Source of the DNA: Labia minor
Taxonomy: Eukaryota > Arthropoda > Insecta > Dermaptera > Spongiphoridae
Direction of reading: 5' to 3'
NCBI GenBank assembly: GCA_963082975.1
Contig: OY720346.1
Span: 27,646,720 to 27,710,719 of the forward strand
Length of the DNA: 64,000 nt
Positions 1 through 10,487 of the stretch are shown here, piece after piece. Positions within the stretch are counted from its first letter, which is position 1. Each line of letters starts with the position of its first letter. The notes beneath the pieces are model-generated. The model worked only from the letters and a program-made list of their open reading frames with translations. It was not told the origin of the DNA and searched no databases. The position numbers and the translations under genes are program-made.

Positions 1-1376
1 TTTATAAAAATCACTTTTTGAATTTCTTCATTTTATGGTATATTGAAAAACTTATTCACACGTGTCACGTCTTCCATCTTTTTTCTGTCTAATAGAGCAA
101 ATAATGCAATCTCTTTTTTTACCTTTGCGCATTTCATGAAATTTTCCGTTTAACCTGATCTCAGATCAAGAAGTAGAATCTCGAGATTTATCTTTTCGAA
201 AATTATTAATAGAGCAAATAATGCAATCTCTTTTTTTACCTTTGCGCATTTCATGAAATTTTCCGTTTAACCTGATCTCAGATGAAGAGGTAGAATCTCG
301 AGATTTATCTTTACGAAAATTATTAATCAGTTGATCGACTAACAGTTTCACATATTTCAAATGCGTCAATGGTTTTTCGTTGTGTTTTGTTTTTATAAAA
401 TATATTAATTACACACATTTCCATGCCCCAAAAAAACTTTTTTTTCCATCACTTAAGAGAATTTCTCAAAAAACAATATTTAGATGCATATTGATCAGTT
501 AGCAGCCCATAGAATTTGTATAACTGAGGATTTCATTAGGCATTTTAATATCTACTTCCGTACCGCCTCGAAGAATTTTGAATTTATCATTCCAAATGTT
601 CAAAAGTGAGACAATCCTTTTGTCTTTACAGGAAAAGAACATAATTTTGGGTTTTTTTTCAGATACCTTTTCTGTGAGCTTTTATAGACCCAGTCAAGTG
701 GCATTTCAATTTCATTAATTCTACTAAAGTTATACTGTTATAATATCTATCAGTAAACATATGGCAACCCTGTGCTTTGGGGATTTATCTAACAAATTTT
801 GATATAAATGCAGCGAAATTCTAGTGCTGACTGGTATATCTGAACGAATGAGAGTTTCTGATGTAATACTTCCATAATAGGATAAAATGAAATAGATATA
901 TCCTGTCGCCATTGCATAGATCCTTATACCCCATTTTGTTGGTTGGCTTAATAGGGTTGTAAGAAATGAAAGAAATTTTTTCTTTAAATTTTACTATGGA
1001 TTCATCCACACCATAATTTTTACAGAGAATAAAGTGTTCAGAAAATTTTGATTCTATATAATCTAAAAAAAAACTCAATGTATACGAGTTTTTAGATTTT
1101 TGATTCCCGAGACGTGTTTTTAAATGGAGCATCCAAAATATTTGATTGAATCGAGTTCTTGTAAATACATCAGATACTTGCGTAGTCATCGGTGTCACTT
1201 TCAATAGGTCCTGGTTTTCGACTTCGATGAACAATTACATCACTGCCTGCACTATCACTATCAATATAATCTTCATTTATATTAATTTCAGCCAACTTAT
1301 CGCTGTATAAGTCCAATTCGAATTCATCTTCACTTTTGGAGAATTGATCAATTGCACTGAAATATTTTTCTTCCAT
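1..1376 (-). pseudogene. piggyBac-type transposase, degraded, C-terminus near the window start
   Basis: Would encode a piggyBac cut-and-paste transposase (TTAA target). Reading leftwards from an acidic N-terminus near 1376, several frames together give the family order: FNQIFWMLHL (about 1130), VDESIVKFK and ISFISYNPIKPT (about 1000), TGYIYFILSYYGSITSETLIR (about 900-840), a stretch like ILSYTKFMG..DQYASKYCFLR (about 520-460), THLKYVKLLVDQL (about 365-325) and a Cys-containing tail RDCIICS (about 115). Frames change and stops occur around 1234-1170, 912-820 and 700-370, so no intact protein is possible. The reading path of about 440 codons is shorter than the roughly 570-600 usual for the family. 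Homology is from remembered family motifs, not a search. The left terminal repeat lies outside the window. Confidence 0.85.
90..323. repeat. 117-bp tandem duplication inside the piggyBac pseudogene
   Basis: Two adjacent copies (about 90-206 and 207-323) begin TAATAGAGCAAATAATGC and differ at only a few bases, such as CAAGAAG versus GAAGAGG. 117 bp is exactly 39 codons, so the duplication keeps the transposase frame and repeats the segment containing RDSTSSSEIRLNGKFHEM. Confidence 0.9.
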
Positions 1377-1759
1377 TTCAAGAATAAATGATAATAATTT
1401 TAACGCAATTATTTGTAAAATCCAAAAGTATAGACCTTGGTGAAGAACTAAAGAATATTTGAATTAAATATTTATATTATATTTAAAATAAAAATAACAT
1501 TTCTTTTAAATGTCGCTGCTGCAGCGAATACGCAAAATCATGTCATAAAAAACTTTATTTGAAAAAATGTAGTATATCAATATTATTCCCTTATAATACT
1601 CTCCCTTTTTATAACAATACGATTATCCCATCTCTGTTTACACTGGAAGTTGTCAGCATTTTCTTTAAGCTAACTTGGTATTATATATAAAAAAAATTAT
1701 GGACATAAATATTTTTTTAATATTCATTAGATTTGAATACCTTGTATATTTTTTTAAGT

Positions 1760-1951
1760 TAAATGATCTTGAGGAGGTGGGAGTTGGAACGACTTGGAGA
1801 TAATAAAACAAGAAATGACAAGACAACTGAACAGTCAGACTTCTGAAAACTTTCAAGAATGTTTTCAACAATGGATGCCGAGATGGGATGACAAGTATCG
1901 CATTGAGCAGGCGTATGAGGAGAAAGGTATTGATGTAGCATACATTATTTA
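1760..1951 (+). pseudogene. possible mariner transposase C-terminal remnant
   Basis: A plus-strand frame ending at TAA near 1951 reads FQECFQQWMPRWDDKYR followed by a short acidic tail. This resembles the C-terminal end of mariner transposases, where a Phe-x-x-Cys-Phe then Trp...Arg-Trp pattern precedes the stop. No catalytic motif is visible upstream in 1377-1760, which is AT-rich and otherwise featureless. Too short to be sure. Confidence 0.4.
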
Positions 1952-2639
1952 AAGTAAATTTACTATGGCATCTCGCACTATCGAGTATTTATGTATTGTA
2001 TTAATAAAATAATCACAAAAAAAGTTTTTTAATATTTAAATATTTAAAATTCCATTTGGAAACTAAAACTGAAATTAAACCGAAAAAATAGGAAAATATC
2101 ATACATTAATAATATGGCCTGAAGCAAACGAGAGATAGAAAACAAAATACAAATCATGTTTAATCAATGATTTTCATTTAAAGAGTAAAAATTATGCAAT
2201 TAATTAATGAGCCACAAAGGCAATAGTAATTAACAGCCCAATAGGCATAGGCAACTACAAAGATATCAATCGAATGAATCATTTTTCGAAACCAAGTCGT
2301 AAGATATCTCATCCTAAGCATATTTAAAAGTATTGCGCTTATACATATAATATTTACTTAAAATATTTTTATTAATGATTTATAATACGTTTTGGATCCA
2401 TGGATGGCTTCCAACTTCATTATAAATTCATGATATTGTTTTTCTATTTTTGTTTTTATTACCATCAAAGATTCTTAATCTTTTATAAAGTAATTAAATT
2501 TTCTATTATCTGATACATTTATAAGTATTATATAATAAATTCGCAAAGTCTTCTTACAATCTTTATAATCTTCTGATTCTGTTACATCTATTTACCTTTA
2601 TATTGACTAAACATCCTGTCTTTGGTTAATTAAATAATT
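1952..2639. other. AT-rich stretch, nothing recognised
   Basis: Low-complexity A/T sequence without a coding frame, hairpin or repeat family that I recognise. Confidence 0.6.
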
Positions 2640-3010
2640 TTATCTATCTATCCCTGTGGCTCTACATTTCTCCTTCCCCTGAGCCATAACCATCCAACTC
2701 CTACCCTCTTCCATCTCACTTACGTCCCTTTCTACATTGTCCACCCACCGCGTCCTTGGTCTCCCAAGCAGACATTGCCCAATCGCAATATATGGACATC
2801 ATCTTTATTTGGCCCATAAATGCTGCGAAGAATCCTATTCTCAAATACGCTAAATCTATTCCATTCTACAAAAGTCATAGATAGGCCATGCATCACACCC
2901 ATATAATACAACCGGCAAAATAATTGTTTTATACATTTTAATTTTGACAAGATAAACCCCTTTACTGCATGATAAGAAGTGTTACCCGATTGGAACCTCG
3001 ATTTAAATTC
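2640..3010 (-). pseudogene. non-LTR retrotransposon ORF2 C-terminal fragment
   Basis: Minus-strand translation gives the thumb-like end of an RTE/CR1-type reverse transcriptase: a basic stretch, then SYHAVKGFILSKLK, LYYMGV (family: LYGSE), FSVFENRILRSIYGPNKDD and, near 2700, a tail with the Arg-x-Trp pattern that ends these ORFs. Stops and frame changes are present. The same C-terminal family recurs at 13740, 15720, 18600, 37310 and 48300, implying one active lineage in the past. No endonuclease or YADD motif is in this piece. Confidence 0.7.
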
Positions 3011-4640
3011 TTCTCGAATATTATTATCCTTCGAGATTTCAGAACATAAGTATTAAAATTTTTCTAAATTCTTCTAATTAAATAATTAAATTATTAATTT
3101 ATTAACTGAAATATATAACTTTTATAAAAACGAATATGAAATATGGTAGACTTTAAGATAAACTAAAAAGCAGATTTAGTAATCATTTTAAAAGAGGTCC
3201 GGCTACATAATTATTAATGTATTTTCTTTGAACTTAGATTATTAAAATAAAAGAAAAAATAAATTTATAGAATAACTTACAAATATATTTTTTTTATTTT
3301 CCATTTAATTTTAAATCGACCAAAACTTTTGGAAACATTAAATATTTCATTATGGTAATTTACATATTTATAAAATTAGCATAATATTAGATGCATAATT
3401 ATCAGAGAAAAGGGGAGTAGATAAATAGGAAGGTACAGTTATTTGGTTTTAAACCAAGTGGAAAAGAAAAAAGAATGGGGTTGAAAAAAACCCGGAACAG
3501 CTATAAAGAATAATTAAAATATCATTTATTTTTTTTTATTCACTTTTCTTTGTTGCTGTTGTTCGTGGCATTTATTTAGTTTTTTATTTTTATCTTTTTA
3601 CTCCTTGAAAGTAGTTCAAGCTTGTTTTTAAGTAGTAAGTAGGTGGTATATGTTGCAGAGAATTATAAAGTTTTAACAAACGAATAAATTTACAAAAAAG
3701 AAATATTTCAAAAGCACGCAATACTTGGTATACATGCAGTAAGAACAAAAATCTTTTAGTTAAATATGAAAATGTAAAAGAAAATATATATATATATATA
3801 TTGATTGATTGTATTAATTTATTATTATATTGTTATGATTAGAAGTTTATTTCTGACTCTGGCGTTGACTCAATATCCTTTTTCCCCAATAAAACACAAA
3901 AAAAGCAATAAATATTATAATATAGATAAAAATAATTTATCAAATGAAATCTATAAACTTTGGATAGATTTAATTTAAAATATAAAACTTATAAAAGAGT
4001 AGTTTCAAATTTATTTATTTATTTATCTTTTACTAAATCATTTGACAAGTAGAAAGCTTTTGATGATTGTTTTATCAAACGAAAAAATAAATTTGTAATC
4101 AGACCGAATGTTTATTTAAAATTAATAAAATTATCTTTATTGATTGGTTATATTCTAAGGTTATTTTTCAAATTTTAAAATTAAAATATATTTCATACAA
4201 ATCAAATTTACTAAAATTTATAATATAATATTTATTGATTGATTGATTAACAATTAACTGGCTAAAATCTTGAGTAAAAAAAAAAAAAATTAAAATATTT
4301 GAAACAGTTCTTATAATAAGTATAATTTTATTTATAAACTACAATTTTCGATGACATATATTTATATCAGTTCAAATGTTAACAAGCTTGCTATTAAATC
4401 GATGTCATTAGTCTAATGCAGTCTTCAATTTTTATATGTTGATGGGACCCTACCAAGTGTGGATAAATAATTTAAAATTTCAAGCGTCACGGAAAACCCT
4501 CTGTTTGATAGAAACTGTTGTTTAATATCTAATATAATAATTAATTAATTGTATTTATTCTGAATTTGTTAAATTAGAATTCAAGAAAAAACATTTATTT
4601 TATTTTATGAGAATAAGAATTAACATTTATTTCGAATCAT
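3011..4640. other. AT-rich stretch, nothing recognised
   Basis: Mostly A/T with a short TA run near 3787-3801. No ORF of interest and no member of the dispersed families seen here. Confidence 0.6.
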
Positions 4641-4644
4641 TTTT

Positions 4645-5233
4645 ACTATCTCGTAAGAAAATTTTCGATGTTGAGATTTTGATGTTTTTATACGTTTTGA
4701 AGGTTCCTGAATCATTTTCACTAAGGTTGAGAAAAATGTCTCTGTGTGTGTGTATGTGTGTGTGTGTATGTAACCAGGATTACGGAAAAACGGTTTGAGA
4801 TAGAATCATGAAATTTGGTATACGGACATTATTCAAAATTCGTAGTTTTCTATCAACTTTTGAGAAATGTAGCTCAACCGGAAGAGGGTCATTACCTACA
4901 ACGTTTTGATTTTTTTTCCTCTAAAGTGACCGTAAAAATAAAGATATATGTTTGATAGTTTTTCTCATGATTAAAAATTGTATAAAACTGCTATATGTAG
5001 AATTTCAGCTTGATTTATTTGCTGAAAGTACCAGAATTAATTTTTTAACACTGCAAATCTCACGCCCCAACACGTGCCATGGTGCCATCAACAAAGAGCC
5101 AAATATGCGCTAGTTTAATAAATATTATTTATTAATTTTAATTTATAATTTAATTAATTTAATTTAATTTAAATTAATATATGTTATTTAATCCAATTCA
5201 AATTTGCGAGATAGTCGAGTGGAGACACTCCAG
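4645..5233 (+). mobile_element. Family A copy 1 (non-autonomous Helentron-like)
   Basis: Starts after TTTT with ACTATCTCG and ends CTCCAG before TTTTTT. Body features in order: GTGTGTGT microsatellite (about 4743-4770), GAAATTTGGTA, a CACGTG-containing block near 5070 and an AATTTAATTTAATT-rich tail. The 3' end carries CGAGATAGT, the complement of the 5' terminus, then the hairpin GAGTG-GAGA-CACTC. The first 5' hairpin arm has lost its partner (GAGATAGTATTGCGATCACG absent). The 63-aa ORF across the microsatellite is not a gene. Confidence 0.8.
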
Positions 5234-5379
5234 CTTTTTTAAATACCCATTAATATTTACTAAGAATGAAAATGTCTTTTCTTTTCCTTTTTTCATTTTC
5301 ATTAAGCAATCAAATCTTATTAGCTTTTTTCATCTCTTTAATAAAGTAATTGATTAATCAAGCACATGGAAGAAAAATC

Positions 5380-5600
5380 CACTAAATGCATGGATGAGAT
5401 GGCAGCAATTTGAACCTCCTTCCAAAGGGGGCGGAGCGGTGGAATGGAGAGGGTACTCTTGCTGACGTCTTGATCCGATTAGCAACGACTCCCCATCATT
5501 TTGCATACCAATAGAATAGAGAAGGGGTGAAGGACAACGAGGGGTTGCAAAATGACCTCTTAAATGGAATGGTGGTGCCATTGTGCCTGTCTGATTAGCT
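5380..5600. other. GC-richer unexplained island
   Basis: This block stands out from the surrounding A/T sequence and contains a 75-codon minus-strand ORF (5354-5581) beginning MAPPFHLRGH. The protein matches no family that I know and has no domain pattern. It could be an unrecognised exon, a regulatory block or an old repeat. It lies in the presumed first intron of the calcium-sensor gene at 11.6 kb. Confidence 0.3.
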
Positions 5601-5896
5601 TACTAGTATAGGTATTAATTAAAGGACAATCGCTTTGAAATTACCTACTACTAGTATTAATTAATATTTAATCAGCTATAAATGCGGGAATGCGAGATTA
5701 AAAATCAAATCAACATTTATCAAGATTATTGGAAAAAATTTCTATGAAAACTAAAAAAAGAAAATTCTAAAATCCTTCAATTATTATTTATAATAAATAT
5801 CTATATATATGTTACTTATAATTAATATTTAAAAATAATTTGTTTTATATAATATTTATTATAGTTATATAATATTTTTAAATGGATATTTAATAC

Positions 5897-6900
5897 TGTA
5901 ACGGACAAAGTATTTATATTCTTAGTTATTTTTTTTTTTATTATACATTTTATTTTGTTTATCTATTTTTTTTAGTTTATTTTGTTTTCTATTCTTTTTT
6001 ATTAACAAAGTTATTTCGTCGCATTATTCTTAAAATGTAATATATATATATAGATATTATATTTCACATAAGGGGAGGATCCATCCCTCCAAGTTTTAAT
6101 ATTTTTAGACAGTTGAGAATGGACAGTTGAACTAGTGATATCATCCCGATATGACCTGGTATTTATCACGTCCCGTGATATAATTATTTTGTATATAATC
6201 ATTTTTATTATCACACCCTGTGATACAGTGGAACTAGTGATATCATCCTGATATGACCTGTATTTATCACGTCCCGTGATATAATTATTTTGTATATAAT
6301 CATTTTTATTATCACACCCTGTGATACAGTTTAACTAGTGATATCATCCCGATATGACCTGGTGTTTATCACGTCCCGTGATATAATTATTTTGTATATA
6401 ATGATTTTTATCACACCCTGTGATACAGTCGAACAAGTGATATCATCCTGATATAACCTATACTTATCACGTCCCGTGATATAATTATTTGTGTATAATC
6501 CTTATCATCACCCCCTGTGATAATTATTTCTGCTAATTCCAGTGACAATAGTGAATTACATTTTCTTATTATTTTTCTATTTAAAATTTGTATATTTAAT
6601 TTGTTAATTTTTATCTATTTAATTAAAGTAAATTAATGTGAACATTATTATTGTGTTTTCCCTTTTCCCTTAATTTTTCAACACTCTTTTATACTTTGGG
6701 ATATCCAAAGTTGGCGCCCATCATTAACTTAACCTAATTAACAATTCACGGTCATCGTGGGTCATTACAAGTGCCTCATACTTAGATCCCCTTATAAATT
6801 GGCACCCAACGTAAGAGGATCGTCTACAAAGTGACCCCAACTTGAAACGGTCCTCCTTACAAAGTGGCAGCCCAACGTTTGGCTCGATTAGTTCGTTACA
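5897..6900 (+). repeat. 5' LTR (1004 bp)
   Basis: TG...CA ended. Internal layout: T-rich first 150 bp, hairpin array at 6123-6521, A/T region, CTTTTATACTTTGGG near 6690, then a 3' portion with several copies of the primer-site motif. The 67-codon minus ORF at 6011-6214 is only the hairpin array read in frame. Confidence 0.93.
6123..6521 (+). repeat. Four tandem ~100-bp units of hairpins in the 5' LTR
   Basis: Units start at about 6123, 6225, 6326 and 6425 (spacing 102, 101, 99). Each holds ATATC-atccc-GATAT, TATCACG-tcc-CGTGATA and TATCAC-accct-GTGATA, giving about twelve short hairpins built on the same TATCAC/GTGATA arms. The last unit is more diverged (CACCCCCTGTGATA). Comparable position to protein-binding arrays in other gypsy-type elements, but no known site is matched. 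Confidence 0.9.
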
Positions 6901-6921
6901 AAGTGGCAGCCCAACCTGAGG
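6712..6921 (+). promoter_or_regulatory. Primer-binding site (6904-6921) and upstream copies of it within the LTR
   Basis: The site after the LTR begins TGGCAGCCCAACC, starting 4 bp after the terminal CA. Similar motifs lie inside the LTR end: TGGCGCCCA at 6712, TGGCACCCAAC at 6800, TGACCCCAAC at 6832 and TGGCAGCCCAAC at 6865. Those at 6832, 6865 and 6904 follow TACAAAG, so the junction of LTR end plus primer site has been duplicated in steps of about 32-39 bp. The primer tRNA is not identified. Confidence 0.8.
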
Positions 6922-7521
6922 CCCGATTAGTACACCACGGCTCCTGAGAAAAGTACATTATTCATCTTTGGTGAGCAGTATCATCACTTTTTCATCTCAA
7001 CGGACTTATACTACAATTTAATATTTAATTAATAAAATAAAAATTTAAAACTTTTACTTTTATACTTTAAATTTAAATAAATCATATCTCCTTGTCTAAT
7101 ATAATAATATATTTAACACTTGTTAATTATTTTTTTTATTTTTAATTTTCACATTTATCTAACAAATAGAATATTTATCTATTTAATTCTAATTCAATAA
7201 AAATAGTTTGAATATATTAATATTATTATTAGTTATAATTAATTAATTTATGTGTTTAATTTGTAAATTTTTTTTTGATTTTTAAATTTTATTCTACTAC
7301 ATTATATTTAAATTAATGAATTAATAAAATTGATAAAATATCACTAGATTTTCAAATATTTAAATACTTTTATATATTTTTCAATTATATTACAATTATC
7401 TTATTTTATAATTAAACATTGTATAATTCAATTGTACGCGACTAAATAACTTTTAATTTTGATTAATTAATTAATTTTTTTTTCTCTTTGGTTAACATTA
7501 AATTTAATTATCCTATTAAAA

Positions 7522-7626
7522 ATGTCATTTTTCGGCAAAGGGAAAAAGGAGGATCTTATCCTTTTAGCACAGGAATTAGGAATAGTTATGAATTTAGATT
7601 CTCGTAGGATCGATATAAAAAAATGA
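7522..7626 (+). pseudogene. Probable true gag N-terminus, one base out of frame
   Basis: An ATG at 7522 opens 34 codons beginning MSFFGKGKKEDLILLAQELG, then stops at TGA within a run of seven A (about 7617-7623). The next frame continues straight into the long gag ORF. The Lys-x-Asp-Leu...Ala-x-Glu-Leu-Gly pattern is like the short N-terminal helical (SAP-like) motif of related gag proteins. Either a one-base change in the A run has broken the start, or slippage restores it. Confidence 0.55.
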
Positions 7627-7636
7627 CATCACGTCA

Positions 7637-9439
7637 TTGCCTGATTATGATGAAGACCTTACACGGGAATTACTTATGACCATCATAGAGGATAGGAAGG
7701 AAAAAGAAGAAAGAGAGAGGGAAAGGGAGAAAGAAGAAAGAGAGAGGGAAAGGGAGAAAGATGAAAGAGAAGAAAAGGAGAAGGAAAGACAATTTGAACT
7801 AGAGAAACTCCGAATTCAAACCGTAGTGAACCAGGTAGAATCACCAACCCCACTTCAACCGAAAGTAGATATATTGAAATTCTTACCTCTATTTAAAATT
7901 AACGATGACGATATTAATACGTATCTGCGTCTTTTCGAAAGACAAATGAATTTTCTTGGCATATCTGAGGATGCATGGGTCACTTATCTTATTTCGGTTT
8001 TACCCACAGATATTACTACTCTAATAATTAGAGAACCAAATGAAGTCGCCCAAGACTATCAACATATTAAGAAGCTCCTACTTCACCGATTTAAATTAAC
8101 TACGGATAAAATAAGAAAACTTTTCTCCACCTCCAAGAAGACATCGGAAAACACTTGGAAAGATTTTTACTTCAATCTACGCGGTTATCTAGAAGCCTGG
8201 CTATCCGATCTAAAAATTGAAAATTTTGATCAACTTAAAAATTTGATCCTAGCTGATCAAATGAAGAGAAAGTGTTCATCCGAATGCAAAGATCACTTCC
8301 TCGACTCTTGGGAAACATTGGGAGATCCCCTCGATCTCGCAGAAAAATTCGACTCCTATGATAACTTAAGGGCCCCATTTTCAAAAACAATTACTTCAAA
8401 TAAATCTATCGAACCCCCTAAATCGAAATATTATGATCGGAAACCCATTAGAAACTCACACCCTCGTGAAAAACAAAAAGAAGAGACTGACTCTTCAATA
8501 ATTCGTTGCTACGGCTGCGGAACTCCAGGAGTCACCAAACCTAGGTGTCTAACTTGCAATCCGAAGCAGGAAATTACCAACGCACAAGCCTTACAGTGTG
8601 ACGTCACTACAAATGGAGATACTAAACTCGCTCTAATAGAAGCCTCCATCTATGAAGCTTCTGGTTCTATTTGCGTTGACAGCGGGGCCACTCGCTCAAT
8701 TGGCGGTCAGCGTCTTCTCAGCTATTTAAGACAACGAGGAGAACATTTTAAAGTAGATAATCTTTCCTTAACTCTAGCTGACGGGAAAAAGCGTATACAT
8801 TCCGTGTTATTAGCTACGGTTCCTGTAAAAATCAAAAATAAAATAATACATATAGAAATGATATTCCTACCCAATGTTAGTGGAAATAGATCACTCTTAG
8901 GTCTTGACTTCCTCAGAAAAGCAGGTTTAGTATTAGATATGCGAAACAATCGCTGGTATTTTCATAATTATCCTAAGAGAAAATACAAATTTATTCGAGA
9001 AAATCTCTGCACCACTGATGAAAATAATACTGTTGTTGAAAACACTATTCAGCTAACTGTAGAGCAGAACATAAAACTTGCCCACTTATTAAAAGAACAT
9101 GAAACTGTCTTTCAACCAGGGGGAGAGCCAACTCCTTACGCTGAACATCATATAAACACAGTCGGTTGTTTGAATGCGCTGCAAAGGGCCGTCGATTCCA
9201 TGGACGGTACCAAAGTCAGCAAAGAAGATCCTGTTGTCCGATATGGACAGCTGGTGGGGTCTCCGAGAGCCCATCGGGGCCCACCAGGAGTTATGGAGCC
9301 ACCACAAACTCAAAAACATTTATTTACTCAAGGACTTGTTCCCCCTCATACATCAGCATTGCGTCTAAGTCACGACACGCGTTCTACTCCAGTAGTTCCT
9401 CTACGTAAGCGAGGAAGGCCAAAAATTGTCCGTTCCTAG
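7637..9439 (+). CDS. gag-protease polyprotein of the LTR element, pol core deleted
   Basis: Open frame of 600 codons counted from a TTG; the natural start is probably upstream in another frame. Residues about 15-55 are a Glu/Arg/Lys coiled coil made of repeated EEREREREK. Residues 75-250 look like a gypsy gag capsid (TYLRLFERQM, ITTLIIREP, KDFYFNLRGYLEAW). A Cys cluster CYGCGTPGVTKPRCLTC lies at about 292-308. Retropepsin follows: catalytic DSGA at 348-351 (ICVDSGATRSIGG) and LLGLDFL near 419-425. The linker GGEPTPYAEH that normally precedes reverse transcriptase is at about 495-504, after which a Pro/Gly-rich tail ends LRKRGRPK. Polymerase, RNase H and integrase are absent. Nucleotides 9165-9310 are clearly GC-richer than the rest. 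Confidence 0.85.
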   Translation: MPDYDEDLTRELLMTIIEDRKEKEEREREREKEEREREREKDEREEKEKERQFELEKLRIQTVVNQVESPTPLQPKVDILKFLPLFKINDDDINTYLRLFERQMNFLGISEDAWVTYLISVLPTDITTLIIREPNEVAQDYQHIKKLLLHRFKLTTDKIRKLFSTSKKTSENTWKDFYFNLRGYLEAWLSDLKIENFDQLKNLILADQMKRKCSSECKDHFLDSWETLGDPLDLAEKFDSYDNLRAPFSKTITSNKSIEPPKSKYYDRKPIRNSHPREKQKEETDSSIIRCYGCGTPGVTKPRCLTCNPKQEITNAQALQCDVTTNGDTKLALIEASIYEASGSICVDSGATRSIGGQRLLSYLRQRGEHFKVDNLSLTLADGKKRIHSVLLATVPVKIKNKIIHIEMIFLPNVSGNRSLLGLDFLRKAGLVLDMRNNRWYFHNYPKRKYKFIRENLCTTDENNTVVENTIQLTVEQNIKLAHLLKEHETVFQPGGEPTPYAEHHINTVGCLNALQRAVDSMDGTKVSKEDPVVRYGQLVGSPRAHRGPPGVMEPPQTQKHLFTQGLVPPHTSALRLSHDTRSTPVVPLRKRGRPKIVRS

Positions 9440-9471
9440 GGCTGATCCCTCAATCAAAAGACCTCGGAATC

Positions 9472-9483
9472 AGAGGGGGAGGA
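9472..9483 (+). promoter_or_regulatory. Polypurine tract
   Basis: AGAGGGGGAGGA directly abuts the TGTAACG start of the 3' LTR, the expected plus-strand primer. Confidence 0.9.
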
Positions 9484-10487
9484 TGTAACGGACAAAGTAT
9501 TTATATTCTTAGTTATTTTTTTTTTTATTATACATTTTATTTTGTTTATCTATTTTTTTTAGTTTATTTTGTTTTCTATTCTTTTTTATTAACAAAGTTA
9601 TTTCGTCGCATTATTCTTAAAATGTAATATATATATATAGATATTATATTTCACATAAGGGGAGGATCCATCCCTCCAAGTTTTAATATTTTTAGACAGT
9701 TGAGAATGGACAGTTGAACTAGTGATATCATCCCGATATGACCTGGTATTTATCACGTCCCGTGATATAATTATTTTGTATATAATCATTTTTATTATCA
9801 CACCCTGTGATACAGTGGAACTAGTGATATCATCCTGATATGACCTGTATTTATCACGTCCCGTGATATAATTATTTTGTATATAATCATTTTTATTATC
9901 ACACCCTGTGATACAGTTTAACTAGTGATATCATCCCGATATGACCTGGTGTTTATCACGTCCCGTGATATAATTATTTTGTATATAATGATTTTTATCA
10001 CACCCTGTGATACAGTCGAACAAGTGATATCATCCTGATATAACCTATACTTATCACGTCCCGTGATATAATTATTTGTGTATAATCCTTATCATCACCC
10101 CCTGTGATAATTATTTCTGCTAATTCCAGTGACAATAGTGAATTACATTTTCTTATTATTTTTCTATTTAAAATTTGTATATTTAATTTGTTAATTTTTA
10201 TCTATTTAATTAAAGTAAATTAATGTGAACATTATTATTGTGTTTTCCCTTTTCCCTTAATTTTTCAACACTCTTTTATACTTTGGGATATCCAAAGTTG
10301 GCGCCCATCATTAACTTAACCTAATTAACAATTCACGGTCATCGTGGGTCATTACAAGTGCCTCATACTTAGATCCCCTTATAAATTGGCACCCAACGTA
10401 AGAGGATCGTCTACAAAGTGACCCCAACTTGAAACGGTCCTCCTTACAAAGTGGCAGCCCAACGTTTGGCTCGATTAGTTCGTTACA
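9484..10487 (+). repeat. 3' LTR (1004 bp)
   Basis: Same length as the 5' LTR and identical wherever compared by eye, including the hairpin array and the primer-site-like copies. Followed by the ATAC duplication. Confidence 0.93.
9710..10108 (+). repeat. Hairpin array, 3' LTR copy
   Basis: Same four units as at 6123-6521, offset by 3587 bp. Confidence 0.9.

Noticed and set aside
6011-6214. 67-codon ORF duplicated at 9598-9801
   Set aside because: It is the LTR hairpin array read on the minus strand; the duplication is only the two LTRs.
6123-6521. CRISPR array
   Set aside because: Repeats are contiguous units without unique spacers, and the window is eukaryotic.
9089-9408. Alternative frames (76, 80 and 64 codons) over the GC-rich end of the gag-protease ORF
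   Set aside because: GC-rich sequence lowers stop frequency; the main frame continues into the LRKRGRPK tail, so the others are shadows.
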